64,000 nucleotides of DNA from Pseudomonadota bacterium. Lineage in GTDB: Bacteria; Pseudomonadota; Gammaproteobacteria; Burkholderiales; Burkholderiaceae_B. The stretch's first letter is position 1. Each line of letters starts with the position of its first letter. Location: NCBI GenBank assembly GCA_023387815.1, contig JAEWHK010000039.1:1-64000 (forward strand), given 5' to 3'. A program made the translations under genes and the position numbers. The notes below the pieces were generated by a model, which was not told the DNA's origin, made no database searches, and saw nothing but the letters and a program-made list of their open reading frames with translations. Below are positions 16,509 through 26,287 of this stretch, in pieces.

Positions 16509-17474
16509 TCAAAGCTTTTTAAAACCGATGTTTTGTACGACACTCTTCCATCTCGCATTGGATTCCTCGATGATTTTTTTGAATGCTTCGGGAGAGGTAT
16601 GGTCTGGTACAGCGCCCTGCTTTTCGATCAGTTCTATGACTTTTGGATCTGCCAGGACGTTACCGATCGCTTTGTTCAGAGTATCAAGTACATCGTCTGG
16701 AATGTTGGCGGGTGCCGCCATTCCAAACCACGATGGGATATTCAGATCCGGATAACCCACCTCCGCATAGGTGGGCACGTCCGGCAGGCTTTTTACTCGT
16801 TTAGGCGCTGCGACAGCCAAGGGTCGAAACGCACCGCCTTCAATGTGTCCCATCGAAGACGGCAGATTGTCAAAAACCACTTCAATCTGATTGCCCAGAA
16901 GCGCTGTGAGCGCGGGGCCCAATCCATTGTAGGGAACATGTAGCATATCAGTGCCAGTGACACTGAGAAAACGTTCACCAAATAGATGGCTATAGCCTCC
17001 CAATCCTGACGAACCGAATGAGAGTTTGCCCGGATTGGCTTTTAACGTATCGATGAGTTGTTGAAAGGTCTTGATGTCGGATTTCGCATTGACGTCCAGA
17101 ACACCAAGCACATTGGCCAAATTGCTGATGGGTGTGAAATCTTTGACCGGATCGTATTGCGGCTTGCTTTGTACGCTTGGGTTAACGGCGTGAGAGCTTT
17201 CGACCGCCATGACAAGGGTGTAGCCATCGGGCTTTTGACGAGCTGCATAGGCACTTCCCACTGCCCCACCGGCCCCAGGCTTATTGACGACAACGACGGA
17301 CTGGCCCAGAACGTCGGTCAGCTTTGTCGCCACGATACGGGCGATCAGATCAGTAGTGCCGCCAGGCGCGTAGGGAACGATAAATTCAATATTACGCTCC
17401 GGATAAGCTGCGTATGCGGCGCCAGTCAGTGAAAACAGACACGTGGCAATGCCGGCTTTAATCGCTTTCTTCAT
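16509..17474 (-). CDS. Bug/TctC-family solute receptor
   Basis: 321 aa from MKKAIKAGIATCLFSLTG with GGAGATAATT before the ATG; a longer reading would overlap the CoA-transferase stop. Signal peptide ends near AYA. Motifs are YPERNIEFIVPYAPGGTTD, VVVVNKPGAGGAVG, LHVPYNGLGPALTALLG and FDNLPSSMGHIEGG. Closest of the window's receptors in pattern to the one at 1951. It lies in an operon between a CoA-transferase and an enoyl-CoA hydratase, which suggests that its ligand is the organic acid those enzymes activate. Confidence 0.92.
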   Translation of the reverse strand: MKKAIKAGIATCLFSLTGAAYAAYPERNIEFIVPYAPGGTTDLIARIVATKLTDVLGQSVVVVNKPGAGGAVGSAYAARQKPDGYTLVMAVESSHAVNPSVQSKPQYDPVKDFTPISNLANVLGVLDVNAKSDIKTFQQLIDTLKANPGKLSFGSSGLGGYSHLFGERFLSVTGTDMLHVPYNGLGPALTALLGNQIEVVFDNLPSSMGHIEGGAFRPLAVAAPKRVKSLPDVPTYAEVGYPDLNIPSWFGMAAPANIPDDVLDTLNKAIGNVLADPKVIELIEKQGAVPDHTSPEAFKKIIEESNARWKSVVQNIGFKKL

Positions 17475-17496
17475 AATTATCTCCAAATGTTTGTAT

Positions 17497-18666
17497 TCAG
17501 GCACCCAAGACCGAATCCGTATGCTCGCCCAGCAATGGTGGAGCGGCGGAATTCGTACCCTCTTCTTGATTTCCGGTCAGCATGGGATTTCTAACCAGGT
17601 TAATTTTTCCCAGCGTGGGATGGGAAATGGATTGAAGCATCTGGCGGTGCACGACCTGCTCGTCCTGGAAGACCTCTTCCAACGTGTTCACCGATCCCCA
17701 CGAAATGCCCAGATCGTCGAGCGCTTCGGTCCAGTAAACGCGAGGCTTGGTGGCCAGCACTTTGCCCAGAATCACACGCAATGCAGATAAATTGCTGATT
17801 CGATTGCTGTTCGTTTTGAACCGCTCGTCTTGCGCCAGTTCGGGACGGCCGCAAAATTCACAAAAACGCGCAAATTGCATGTCATTGCCAATTGCAAGGA
17901 TGAAGAAACCGTCGCTCGCGCGAAATACTTCGTATGGAGCCAGGTTGGGGTGTGCATTGCCCGTGCGTTTAGGGCTGACACCGGATACCAGAAAATTGGC
18001 AGCCTGATTGGCGTTCATAGCGACAGCGACATCGAGCAACGCAAGATCCAGCCATTCCCCCTGCCCGGTTTGGGTACGCTGGAACAATGCCGCCAGAACG
18101 GCGGAGGTCGCGTACATGCCGGTTGTAATATCCACCACGGCGACGCCAGTACGAAATGGTCCGGCTCCCGGTTCGCCATCGGCCGGTCCCGTGTAGCTCA
18201 TTAATCCGCCCAGCCCCTGGAAAATGTAGTCATACCCAGGGCGATGCGCCTTGGGCCCGGTCTGACCATACCCCGTAATGGACGCATAGACCAGGCCTGA
18301 GTTTATAGCTTTGACACTTTCGTAATCCAATCCGTATTTTTTCAATGTGCCAACACGATAGTTCTCCACCAACACGTCGGCATCGCGTATCAAGGCCAGC
18401 AACTGCTGCCTGTCTGCTTCCTTTGTAAAGTCCAGCGCAACCGATTTCTTGCCTCGGTTGCAGCACGTGAAGTAGGCCGACAATGTGTCGCCCTCAGAGG
18501 ATTCCAGGTAAGGTGGCCCCCAGCCGCGCGTGTCATCACCGCTATCGGGCTTTTCAATCTTGATGACTTCAGCGCCCAGATCTGCAAGATTTTGCGTGCA
18601 CCACGGCCCGGCCAATATGCGTGATAAATCTACAACTTTTGTGCCTTTCAATGCCGATGCCAACAT
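17497..18666 (-). CDS. class III (CaiB/BaiF) acyl-CoA transferase
   Basis: 389 aa, normal for formyl-CoA transferase/CaiB proteins, which move CoA between carboxylic acids through aspartyl-CoA anhydrides. The start VVDLSRILAGPWCTQNLADLGAEVIK and the RGWGPPY block are typical, and Asp179 in AVVDITTGMYA is the expected catalytic Asp. It is first in a minus-strand operon with a Bug receptor (22 bases on) and an enoyl-CoA hydratase. Together they suggest uptake, CoA activation and hydration of an unsaturated or hydroxy organic acid; that pathway is inferred. Confidence 0.92.
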   Translation of the reverse strand: MLASALKGTKVVDLSRILAGPWCTQNLADLGAEVIKIEKPDSGDDTRGWGPPYLESSEGDTLSAYFTCCNRGKKSVALDFTKEADRQQLLALIRDADVLVENYRVGTLKKYGLDYESVKAINSGLVYASITGYGQTGPKAHRPGYDYIFQGLGGLMSYTGPADGEPGAGPFRTGVAVVDITTGMYATSAVLAALFQRTQTGQGEWLDLALLDVAVAMNANQAANFLVSGVSPKRTGNAHPNLAPYEVFRASDGFFILAIGNDMQFARFCEFCGRPELAQDERFKTNSNRISNLSALRVILGKVLATKPRVYWTEALDDLGISWGSVNTLEEVFQDEQVVHRQMLQSISHPTLGKINLVRNPMLTGNQEEGTNSAAPPLLGEHTDSVLGA

Positions 18667-18803
18667 ACTCTTGCCTTAGTCCAAATCATGCCTGGAAGTC
18701 TAAGACGGAAATAAAATTGTATCCAGTTGAAAGTTTTGATGATTGCGTTCGAAATTATTCAAGACGCTGCTGAGGGTTCGTCGGCCGGGAAAAATGAACC
18801 TGC

Positions 18804-19592
18804 TCAGAAAATCGCTTTGCTTATCGGCACACACATGGGCGTACCGTATAACGGGTCATTGATTACCCTGCTTTCCAGCTGAAATACGGTTCTGACCATT
18901 TCCTCATTCAATACGGTATCCGGTGCGCCTTGCGCATATATTTTTTTGTTTACGATGGCGATGATGTTGTCCGCATATCGACAGGCCAGATTGAGATCGT
19001 GCAGTACCATCACGATGGTTTTTTTCTTTGTTCTATTGAGTTCATACAACAAGTCCAGCACTTCGATCTGATGTGCCAGGTCCAGGTACGTTGTGGGTTC
19101 ATCAAGCAATAGAATATCGGTATTCTGTGCCAGCGTCATGGCGATCCATGCTCGCTGACGCTGGCCCCCCGAAAGCGAATCTACAGACCTGTCCTTTATT
19201 TCTGTCAGTTCAGTCTGCCGCAACGCAGTCTCGACAACGTCTTCATCTTCATGAGACCATTGGTGCAGCCAGCTTTGATGAGGATATCGTCCCAGGCGAA
19301 CCAGTTGATAAACGCTCAGTCCTTCGGGCGCGACGGGGCTTTGCGGCAGAATCGCGAGTTCGCGTGCCACCTGTGATGTGGGCTGTTTCTGTATATCCTT
19401 TCCGTTAAGCAACACAACACCCTGCGCCGGCTTCAGCAGTCTTGCGAATGATTTGAGCAAGGTGCTTTTGCCACATCCGTTGCCACCTACCAGCACCGTA
19501 ATCCTGGCTTCGGGAATACAGACACTCAATCGGTCAACGACGATTTTATTTTCATACGTCAGCGTAAGATTTTGGCTATTCAGAGGAATCAT
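18804..19592 (-). CDS. iron-siderophore ABC transporter ATP-binding protein (FecE/FhuC type)
   Basis: 262 aa. Walker A is GGNGCGKST near residue 36, the signature is DSLSGGQRQRAW, Walker B is ILLLDEPTTYLDL, and the switch His is in MVLHDLNLACRYAD. This matches FecE/FhuC/FepC ATPases that energise siderophore import across the inner membrane. It is the last gene of the fec-like cluster (sigma, FecR, receptor, binding protein, two permeases, ATPase) on the minus strand, 32 bases after the second permease. Confidence 0.95.
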   Translation of the reverse strand: MIPLNSQNLTLTYENKIVVDRLSVCIPEARITVLVGGNGCGKSTLLKSFARLLKPAQGVVLLNGKDIQKQPTSQVARELAILPQSPVAPEGLSVYQLVRLGRYPHQSWLHQWSHEDEDVVETALRQTELTEIKDRSVDSLSGGQRQRAWIAMTLAQNTDILLLDEPTTYLDLAHQIEVLDLLYELNRTKKKTIVMVLHDLNLACRYADNIIAIVNKKIYAQGAPDTVLNEEMVRTVFQLESRVINDPLYGTPMCVPISKAIF

Positions 19593-19624
19593 TGAACATT
19601 GTCTTGAAAAGTTGTCATCGCTTC

Positions 19625-20659
19625 TTATGAGATACGCGTGCGCAACAGCAAGTAGAGAAAGTATGGTGCGCCAACGGCAGAAATGAATATACCTGCCGGT
19701 AAATCCAGAGGTTGAAAGGCGACGCGCCCAATCAGATCCGCCAACATCACGAGGATGCCGCCTGTCAGCGCCGTAACGAATATCAGTTCAGGTCCCGGTC
19801 TGTGTACAAGTCTGCGTGCCAGATGTGGCGATATCAGTCCGACAAAGCTCAGGGCCCCGGCATAGGCTATTGCCGCGCCGGCAAGATAGACGCCAAGAAA
19901 CAGCAATATCAGCCGCATCCGTTTTACGTCAACCCCCAGGCTGGTGCCCAGTGATTCATCCAGTTCGTTGACTTGCAGCGAGCGGGCCAGCCATACCAGC
20001 ACAATTGCGGCCGGACTCAGCCATATGAACAGTGCCTGAACTTCGTGCCAGCGCGCGCCATAGAGACTGCCAATCAACCAGACGTAGGCGCTCATGACCG
20101 ATGAAGGCGGACTGAATACCAGTTGCATCGTTGTGATGGCAGTCATGATGGCGGCAACACCAATGCCGGTCAGGATCAGACGGGTGGAAGACAATTTATC
20201 TTTTCGACCCAGCAAATAAACCAGCCCTCCGCCGATCATGCCGCCGGCCATTGCCACGGGTGGCAGCCAGAATGCGCTGATGGAAGAGGCGCCCGCGGTG
20301 ATGAACCAGACCGCAGTGGCTGACGCACCGCCGGTGACGCCCATCACATCCGGAGAGGCCAGCGAGTTACGCACCATTGTCTGAAACAGAAGCCCCGCTA
20401 CGGCCAGAGCACTACCCGTCATGAAGGCCATCAACATTCTTGGCATGCGCAGGATCTGCACAATAAATGCGTTCTCGGCTATGTCGCGGCTGCCTAATGC
20501 CTGAACCAGGGCCATTGCAGACAGAGGATATTTTCCTAAGGCCAGCGAAGCACAGGCGATCAGAACCGTGATAGTCAACAAGACTGCAATAACAAGCAAT
20601 GATTTCAAATGAAATTGCCTGGAGTACCAGGATGTATGTACCCTCACCCACCTATCCAT
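19625..20659 (-). CDS. FecCD-family iron-siderophore ABC permease (second)
   Basis: 344 aa from MDRWVRVHTSWYSRQF; this start overlaps the preceding permease by 8 bases (an ATG 14 codons upstream would overlap more). About ten membrane segments; the FecCD marks are RMPRMLMAFMTGSALAVAG, LASPDVMGVTGGASA, YAGALSFVGLISPHLARRLV and the final FQPLDLPAGIFISAVGAPYF. It pairs with the upstream permease to form the channel of the ABC importer. Confidence 0.93.
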   Translation of the reverse strand: MDRWVRVHTSWYSRQFHLKSLLVIAVLLTITVLIACASLALGKYPLSAMALVQALGSRDIAENAFIVQILRMPRMLMAFMTGSALAVAGLLFQTMVRNSLASPDVMGVTGGASATAVWFITAGASSISAFWLPPVAMAGGMIGGGLVYLLGRKDKLSSTRLILTGIGVAAIMTAITTMQLVFSPPSSVMSAYVWLIGSLYGARWHEVQALFIWLSPAAIVLVWLARSLQVNELDESLGTSLGVDVKRMRLILLFLGVYLAGAAIAYAGALSFVGLISPHLARRLVHRPGPELIFVTALTGGILVMLADLIGRVAFQPLDLPAGIFISAVGAPYFLYLLLRTRIS

Positions 20660-21668
20660 TGCGCATCCCTCGCCTGACCAGATAAATGAAAAAAGGGGCA
20701 CCCAGACATGCCGTTACTACACCCAAAGGCACCTCCTGTGGGTTCAGCAGCGAGCGCGCCAGCATATCAGATGCCAGCAGGAGCAGCGCACCGACAATAG
20801 CGTAGCCTGGTAAAAGCCAGCGAAAATCACTGGGTAGCAAACTGCGAGTCAAATGAGGCGCAAGAAGACCGATAAAAGCGACATTTCCTGCAAGCGCAAC
20901 CGCGACACCAGCCAGAACGATAACAATGATGCCTGTCAGCCCCTGAATGACAAGTGTGTTTTGACCAAGTGCGCGGGCTACCATTTCGCCAGATGCCAGG
21001 ATATTGATATGTCTGGCCAGCACCAGGCTTGCGGCGAAGACCACGGCGAGATACGGAGTAACCATCCGCACATCCTCTACCCTGCGTCCTGCAACAGAAC
21101 CCGCGATCCAGAACAGGATGTTGTCCAGTCCGTCCTGATCAACAATGAGCACAATCTGAGTCAGGGAAGTGAGCAGCGCAGTGACGGCAATCCCAGCAAG
21201 TACCAACCTGAGAGGGCTGAAATATTGATTTCTCATCATGCCGATGGATAACACCAGTCCGCCTGCTGCGGCCGCACCGGCAAATGCCAGTAGCATGACA
21301 CTTGTGATCGACTCTGTCCCGAAGAATGGCACGAGCAAAACGATGAAGAATACGGCCCCCGCATTGATGCCGAACAAGCCCGGAGACGCAACAGGATTTC
21401 GCGTCAAAGCCTGCATCAACCCACCTGCAACAGCAAGACTGGCACCTACAACCACAGCTACTGAGGTACGAGAGAGGCGCGTGGTGTTAACCAGGACATG
21501 GTCGATATCAGACAGATCCGGATGAAAAATGGCTTGTACGACTTTGGACAGGGAGATGAATGATTTATCGATAGTGAGACTTAACACACACAAGAGAATG
21601 AGGACGAAAAATCCCAGGACCAATACCAACCCAGGCCTGATCGATATGACTGCCCTGCCTGCCATCAT
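20652..21668 (-). CDS. FecCD-family iron-siderophore ABC permease (first)
   Basis: 338 aa with about ten membrane segments. Family marks are RLSRTSVAVVVGASLAVAGG, RNPVASPGLFGINAGA, AGNVAFIGLLAPHLTRSLL and LNPQEVPLGVVTACLGAPFF. Its ATG overlaps the binding-protein stop by 4 bases (ATGA), and its end overlaps the next permease by 8 bases, so the importer subunits are translationally coupled. Heterodimer partner is the downstream permease. Confidence 0.93.
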   Translation of the reverse strand: MMAGRAVISIRPGLVLVLGFFVLILLCVLSLTIDKSFISLSKVVQAIFHPDLSDIDHVLVNTTRLSRTSVAVVVGASLAVAGGLMQALTRNPVASPGLFGINAGAVFFIVLLVPFFGTESITSVMLLAFAGAAAAGGLVLSIGMMRNQYFSPLRLVLAGIAVTALLTSLTQIVLIVDQDGLDNILFWIAGSVAGRRVEDVRMVTPYLAVVFAASLVLARHINILASGEMVARALGQNTLVIQGLTGIIVIVLAGVAVALAGNVAFIGLLAPHLTRSLLPSDFRWLLPGYAIVGALLLLASDMLARSLLNPQEVPLGVVTACLGAPFFIYLVRRGMRNG

Positions 21669-22666
21669 TCTCTTCCCGATGGAAGCATGAGTTTTTTCTC
21701 CAGCTCATCGAGCATCAGATCCGCGCTTAGAATACCGCCGGCCAGGCTCCAGGTGACGGTATCAACCAGGTGCACCTGATGCTGTTTTACCGCCGTTAGC
21801 TGCTTCCACAATAAATGACCGGACCAGTCTTCATAATTTCGGCGGGCGCTCGCATTGTCTTTTCTCAACATGACAAAGAAAATATCAGCATCGATGACCG
21901 GAATACTTTCGCGATTAGTCAGCTTCATAAGCGACCAGTCCGATTGTGCGAGTGTTGGCGGATCCTTGAAACCCAGTTCGGACAATATCGATCCCGCAAA
22001 GCTGTTCGCCAGATAAACACGAACGTGATCGCTTCTAAAATCCAGTACCGCTGCGGATAGCGGCCATCGCATTTTGAATTTCTCCTGCAGTGCCATTCGG
22101 TCTTTGGCAATTCGGTGATCGAACTGATTCAGTAATGCCTCTGCCCTCTCCTGTCTGCCCAGTGCAGAGCCAATCAGCCTGGTATTTTCTCTGAACGAAA
22201 ATATGTCTTTTGCCGCCACGGTGGGGGCAATATACGAAAGCAAATCATGGATGCGTTCATTGCGAAACGCTGACGCAATGATCAGGTCAGGCCTGAGTTT
22301 GGCGATATCCTCAAGATTGGGCTGGGTTTCCAGTCCTATCACAGTTGTATTACTCAGGCGTTGGCGCAGATAAGGATAGATGGGCTTGTCCAGCCAGGAC
22401 TCAACAGTACCTACCGGAGTCACGCCCAATGCAAGTGTGATATCGGCGGCTCCCTGAAACAGCGTTACCACTCGCTGTGGCGGCGAAGATATGCTGGTTT
22501 GCCCCAAAGCATGTGTAACGACCACCAACTTATCGGCGGCCACGGACTGATTCAGGAGACTGATGGGCAGACCCATAAGCAGAACGAAGGCGAGCAGGAT
22601 AGGCAGCTTCTTTAAAAGCTGCCCTATTGCCCAATTTGCCGAACCTTGTCGTTCGTGTATATGCAC
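21665..22666 (-). CDS. iron-siderophore periplasmic binding protein (FecB-like)
   Basis: 333 aa starting at GTG, with a hydrophobic signal segment (LPILLAFVLLMGLPISLL) and cleavage near VAA. Class III substrate-binding fold: SPPQRVVTLFQGAADITLAL opens the first lobe, and IAKLRPDLIIASAFRNERI is the typical mid-lobe pattern. The C-terminal lobe ends with SADLMLDELEKKLM. It hands ferric siderophore from the outer-membrane receptor encoded 22 bases upstream to the permease pair. The ligand chemistry is not readable from sequence. Confidence 0.92.
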   Translation of the reverse strand: MHIHERQGSANWAIGQLLKKLPILLAFVLLMGLPISLLNQSVAADKLVVVTHALGQTSISSPPQRVVTLFQGAADITLALGVTPVGTVESWLDKPIYPYLRQRLSNTTVIGLETQPNLEDIAKLRPDLIIASAFRNERIHDLLSYIAPTVAAKDIFSFRENTRLIGSALGRQERAEALLNQFDHRIAKDRMALQEKFKMRWPLSAAVLDFRSDHVRVYLANSFAGSILSELGFKDPPTLAQSDWSLMKLTNRESIPVIDADIFFVMLRKDNASARRNYEDWSGHLLWKQLTAVKQHQVHLVDTVTWSLAGGILSADLMLDELEKKLMLPSGRE

Positions 22667-22688
22667 TGGTTAAAACCGCTATCTATGA

Positions 22689-25202
22689 CTACCAGCGATG
22701 GGTATAACTGACATTCAAAACTGCACCTGCGGCCGGCAAGCGGCTGGTATTGTTACTGTTCCTCATCAATTGGCTGTATAGCGGATAGTAGTGGCGATTC
22801 AGCAGATTCTGAACTCCAAAGGTTACTTTGTTTTTGTCATCGATATTCCAGCGACTGATCACATCCACCGTTGTATAGCCTGAGGTCTCCCAGCGTCCGA
22901 AGCTGGTCTTTTCATCCAGACGATAGTCTTTCGAAGCAAAATACGTTGCCTGCAGGCGATGCGACCATTTCGGAGATGGTGTGTATTCGACATACGCGGT
23001 GAGTTTCAGCGGCGGAATCCGATAGCCGGTCATATTCTGATAGCTATCTTTGCCTTCGGGTTTCTCTTCACCCTTCATCCAGGTGAAAGTACCTCCCAGG
23101 GCCCACTCATCGTTATCGCTGAAGTAATCTATCCCCCCTTCCACACCAAAAATGCGCTCCTTGGTTCGCTGCAGAATCAGCCCATTGTCAAAACTCTGCA
23201 AGGCGCCAAGGTCAGAGCTGGAGCGGAACACCGCCAGATTGGCGGCTACATTGGAGAATTTGCCTCGCCACCCCAATTCAATCGTATCGGTCTTGACCGG
23301 CTTGAGATTGGACGAATCAAAGTTGAATGCGGGTGTGGCATTACGCACCTGTATGCCAACATCGGGCAATTCAAAACCTTGATTAAACGACGCGTATATC
23401 TCCTGCCCCTTGACTGGCGTGTATACCAGACCGGCGTTATAGCTCCATGAGTCGTAATTGACTGTGCCTCCCGAGACACGCCCCGGGTTTGCCATCCGCG
23501 ATTGAGATAAAGGAGTGAAATCGTCAAAACGCACACTGGCATAATCGTAACGGACACCACCCTGAACCGACCATTTCTCGTTGAATCGATGCTCCAGCTG
23601 GGCAAATGCACCAAGACTGCGAGTGGTAATCTCAGGCATATAAGTCAGCGTTCCGGTTTTTCTGAAATGCAGCCCGCCACTGGCGTCATATTCCTGTGGA
23701 TCAAAAACGTCCAGAGGCATATCGCTGCGTTCTTCATTGAAATCGAAGCCCCACATCAGTTGCGTCTTTTTATCGGCTGTCAACGGGGTTTTAATGGTCA
23801 GACGACCCCCGAACATACTTGAGTTCTGCATCACCTGATCCACATTGCTGCCGCGTACCGGCACTGCCCGTGCGTCAAAAGGCGCGAAACGGGCAAAGAA
23901 ATCACGATAATAGATCTGTGCGCCCAGTGTGCTGCCTGCGATATCACGATTCTCATAATTCAGGGAGACTAGTGTGTTCTTTACGCGATTCTGCTCGTCA
24001 AGCTCAAGGCCTCGGATTCCACGGGCAGATGCCGTGCCCGGCGCGAGACGGGCGACAGAAGGATCCGATGCATAATCGGTATCCTGCTTTGCGTCATAGT
24101 GACTCAATGACAACTGCAATCGCTGATTTTCATCAATCCGAAAACCGACTTTTCCGGAGATGTTGTAGATGTTCGAATCGAACATATCTCCCTGACTCGG
24201 TTCAGGCGCTATCCGAGTGCCTTTCGCATCGTAGGAACCACCTGCATGTCGCGCGCCCAGACTGAGCGAATAATCAAACTTGTCATTGCCACCCGAGAAA
24301 TAATGCTGAACTTCGCCGCCCAGGCCTGCAGCGCGCAGGCGTGATAAGGGAGTTGTTGCGGATACGGTCGTTTCGGCTCGTGGCTCGCCAGAATGCTGTT
24401 TGGTTCTTACAGATACTATACCGCCTGCGGCACCGCTGCCATATATCGCGCTACTGCCCCGCAGCACTTCAATTTCTTCGATATCTGCAGGATTGATGCT
24501 GGCGAAATTCCGGGACGAATCGCGGTTGGTATTTAAAGGAATGCCGTCAACCAGAATGAGCATGTTCCGACCACGCAGGGTTTGACCATAGTCCGTAATG
24601 GTGTGACTGGAGTCAGCCATGCCCGGGAGCACCTTACTCAGAACGGTTGCGATACTGTCCGAACCCGTGCGCAAGGTGTCTATCTGTTCCTGGTCCAATG
24701 TCGCGATCTGCTGCGTAGGCGCAATTACGTCGCTTTGCGTGCGGGCTGTGACCGTGATTGCAGATAGTTGAGCCACTGACCCAGCTTGCGGCATGGAGCT
24801 GGTCTGCGTCGTGTCCTGAGGAACAGCAGCCTTTGTTTCCAGTGTGTAATTTCCTTCCCCAACTTTAACAACTCGCAGGTTGGTTCCCATCATCAGCCGT
24901 TCAAATCCTTCCTGTACCGAATAGCTGCCCGTCAGACCGGGGCTCGTCAGGCCACGCGTGGAACTCATGTCAATACTCAGATTGACACCCGCCTGTCCCG
25001 CGAAATTCAGTAGCGCTGGTGCCAGATTGCCCGCGGGAATTTGATATGTCCCGGCAGATTGCCTGGATGTTGTCTCGGCGGCGGAAATCGGGCTAGCCCA
25101 CAGACTCGCGGCAAAGAACCCACCAAGTATCGCTGTCTGGAGTCGGGTTCTGGAGATACGTAATGATTGATTAACGGGTACATGCGGGTGTAGTTCGGCC
25201 AT
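22689..25202 (-). CDS. TonB-dependent siderophore receptor with STN signalling domain
   Basis: 837 aa. After a signal peptide (residues 1 to about 42) comes an STN domain (about 50-115; NLAPALLNFAGQAGVNLSID), the transducer part that talks to FecR. A plug follows (about 165-280; RGRNMLILVDGIPLNTNRD, IEEIEVLRGSSAIYGSGAA), then a 22-strand barrel ending SYTHRW with the terminal aromatic. From memory the plug looks more like IutA-type hydroxamate receptors than FecA. Position after fecI/fecR-like genes and presence of the STN indicate transcription induced from the cell surface. Confidence 0.93.
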   Translation of the reverse strand: MAELHPHVPVNQSLRISRTRLQTAILGGFFAASLWASPISAAETTSRQSAGTYQIPAGNLAPALLNFAGQAGVNLSIDMSSTRGLTSPGLTGSYSVQEGFERLMMGTNLRVVKVGEGNYTLETKAAVPQDTTQTSSMPQAGSVAQLSAITVTARTQSDVIAPTQQIATLDQEQIDTLRTGSDSIATVLSKVLPGMADSSHTITDYGQTLRGRNMLILVDGIPLNTNRDSSRNFASINPADIEEIEVLRGSSAIYGSGAAGGIVSVRTKQHSGEPRAETTVSATTPLSRLRAAGLGGEVQHYFSGGNDKFDYSLSLGARHAGGSYDAKGTRIAPEPSQGDMFDSNIYNISGKVGFRIDENQRLQLSLSHYDAKQDTDYASDPSVARLAPGTASARGIRGLELDEQNRVKNTLVSLNYENRDIAGSTLGAQIYYRDFFARFAPFDARAVPVRGSNVDQVMQNSSMFGGRLTIKTPLTADKKTQLMWGFDFNEERSDMPLDVFDPQEYDASGGLHFRKTGTLTYMPEITTRSLGAFAQLEHRFNEKWSVQGGVRYDYASVRFDDFTPLSQSRMANPGRVSGGTVNYDSWSYNAGLVYTPVKGQEIYASFNQGFELPDVGIQVRNATPAFNFDSSNLKPVKTDTIELGWRGKFSNVAANLAVFRSSSDLGALQSFDNGLILQRTKERIFGVEGGIDYFSDNDEWALGGTFTWMKGEEKPEGKDSYQNMTGYRIPPLKLTAYVEYTPSPKWSHRLQATYFASKDYRLDEKTSFGRWETSGYTTVDVISRWNIDDKNKVTFGVQNLLNRHYYPLYSQLMRNSNNTSRLPAAGAVLNVSYTHRW

Positions 25203-25280
25203 GAAAAGTCTCTGTCACATAGTCAATAATTGATGTTTCTATAGATATGACAGTCGAAATTTCAAAACCGGACAAAAAAA

Positions 25281-25296
25281 CAGAATTTTTTTTCTG
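25281..25296 (-). terminator. weak hairpin plus U-run between the FecR-like and receptor genes
   Basis: CAGAA (25281-25285) pairs with TTCTG (25292-25296); read on the minus strand it is followed by seven T (complement of 25274-25280). The stem is short and AT-rich, so it may only attenuate reading from the regulator genes into the receptor gene. Confidence 0.35.
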
Positions 25297-25312
25297 GAAA
25301 GATTATTCCTGA

Positions 25313-26287
25313 CTATTTGGCAGCGATGACCACCCAATACCGTGTTCTGGCACTTATTCGTACCGGAAGCGTCTTTTCGAGTGTATCAAGAATACTATCG
25401 GTGTTTTTCAGTTGAAAGGCACCCGATACGCGAATATCTGCCGCATCCGGGTCACATCGCAAAATGCCCGTTCGATATCTTGCAAGTTCGTCAACAAAAT
25501 CGGCCAGACGCATTTCTTCGGCGTAAAGTACGCCGCGAGTCCATTGGTCAGCGCCTGGTCTCATTGGCATCATATCTCCGAACTTGCTTTTGCCGAAAGT
25601 CATCTGCTCCCCGGCTTTTACAATGCGTGTTTCCGTCGTCTGGATGGGGTGTATGCGAACGGCACCCTCCAGTACAGTCAATCGCGTCATATCCCGTTCA
25701 TTGCGAACGATGAATCGGGTACCGAGAGCTTGCATGCTGCCTTGTTCGGTTCTGACGATAAAGGGGCGTGTTCTGCCCGGCTGATTGTCGGGAGCCGTCT
25801 GTATCAGAATCTCTCCTGCCCGTTGCAGGATGACGCGTTCGACGGCATCAAACGCCACATCGATCGCACTGGATGTGTTGATACTGAGCTGACTGCCGTC
25901 AGCCAACGTGAGATCACGGCGTTCACCGGTCCCTGTTTTATACTGGGCACCGAGCGATTGCCAGGGCACCGCGCGATACCCTTCCCACAGCACCCAGGGC
26001 CCTACAACGGCAGTGGCTACCATCTTGATCATTGCGCGACGATTCTTTTGCGATCTCGGCCGATTTAACGCCGACATTCCCAATTCTCTGGGCACGGAAC
26101 CGAACTGCTGGTTGAGTTTCTCCACACTCTCCCAGATTCGCTGGTGTTCTTCGCTCTGATTGCGCCATTGCGCGCACTGTTTGGCATCTCTATCGTTGAA
26201 ATGCCCGGAGTTCATCAGGACGAGCCACTTCACCGCTTCGTCCACAAGCCTCGCCTGGCCAGGCGTTTTGACCTGGGATGGGTTCAT
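25313..26287 (-). CDS. FecR-family anti-sigma/signal-transducing membrane protein
   Basis: 324 aa from MNPSQVKTPGQARLVDE; this ATG overlaps the sigma-factor stop by 4 bases and has AGGGAAA before it. The cytoplasmic N-terminal DUF4880-like part (about 10-60; DEAVKWLVLMNSG, WRNQSEEHQRIWESVEKL) binds sigma. A membrane segment lies near residue 85. The periplasmic FecR domain (KTGTGERRDLTLADGSQLSI, RPFIVRTEQGSMQALGTRF) and a C-terminal STN-like part contact the receptor's STN. It activates the adjacent FecI-like sigma when the receptor is loaded. Confidence 0.93.
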   Translation of the reverse strand: MNPSQVKTPGQARLVDEAVKWLVLMNSGHFNDRDAKQCAQWRNQSEEHQRIWESVEKLNQQFGSVPRELGMSALNRPRSQKNRRAMIKMVATAVVGPWVLWEGYRAVPWQSLGAQYKTGTGERRDLTLADGSQLSINTSSAIDVAFDAVERVILQRAGEILIQTAPDNQPGRTRPFIVRTEQGSMQALGTRFIVRNERDMTRLTVLEGAVRIHPIQTTETRIVKAGEQMTFGKSKFGDMMPMRPGADQWTRGVLYAEEMRLADFVDELARYRTGILRCDPDAADIRVSGAFQLKNTDSILDTLEKTLPVRISARTRYWVVIAAK

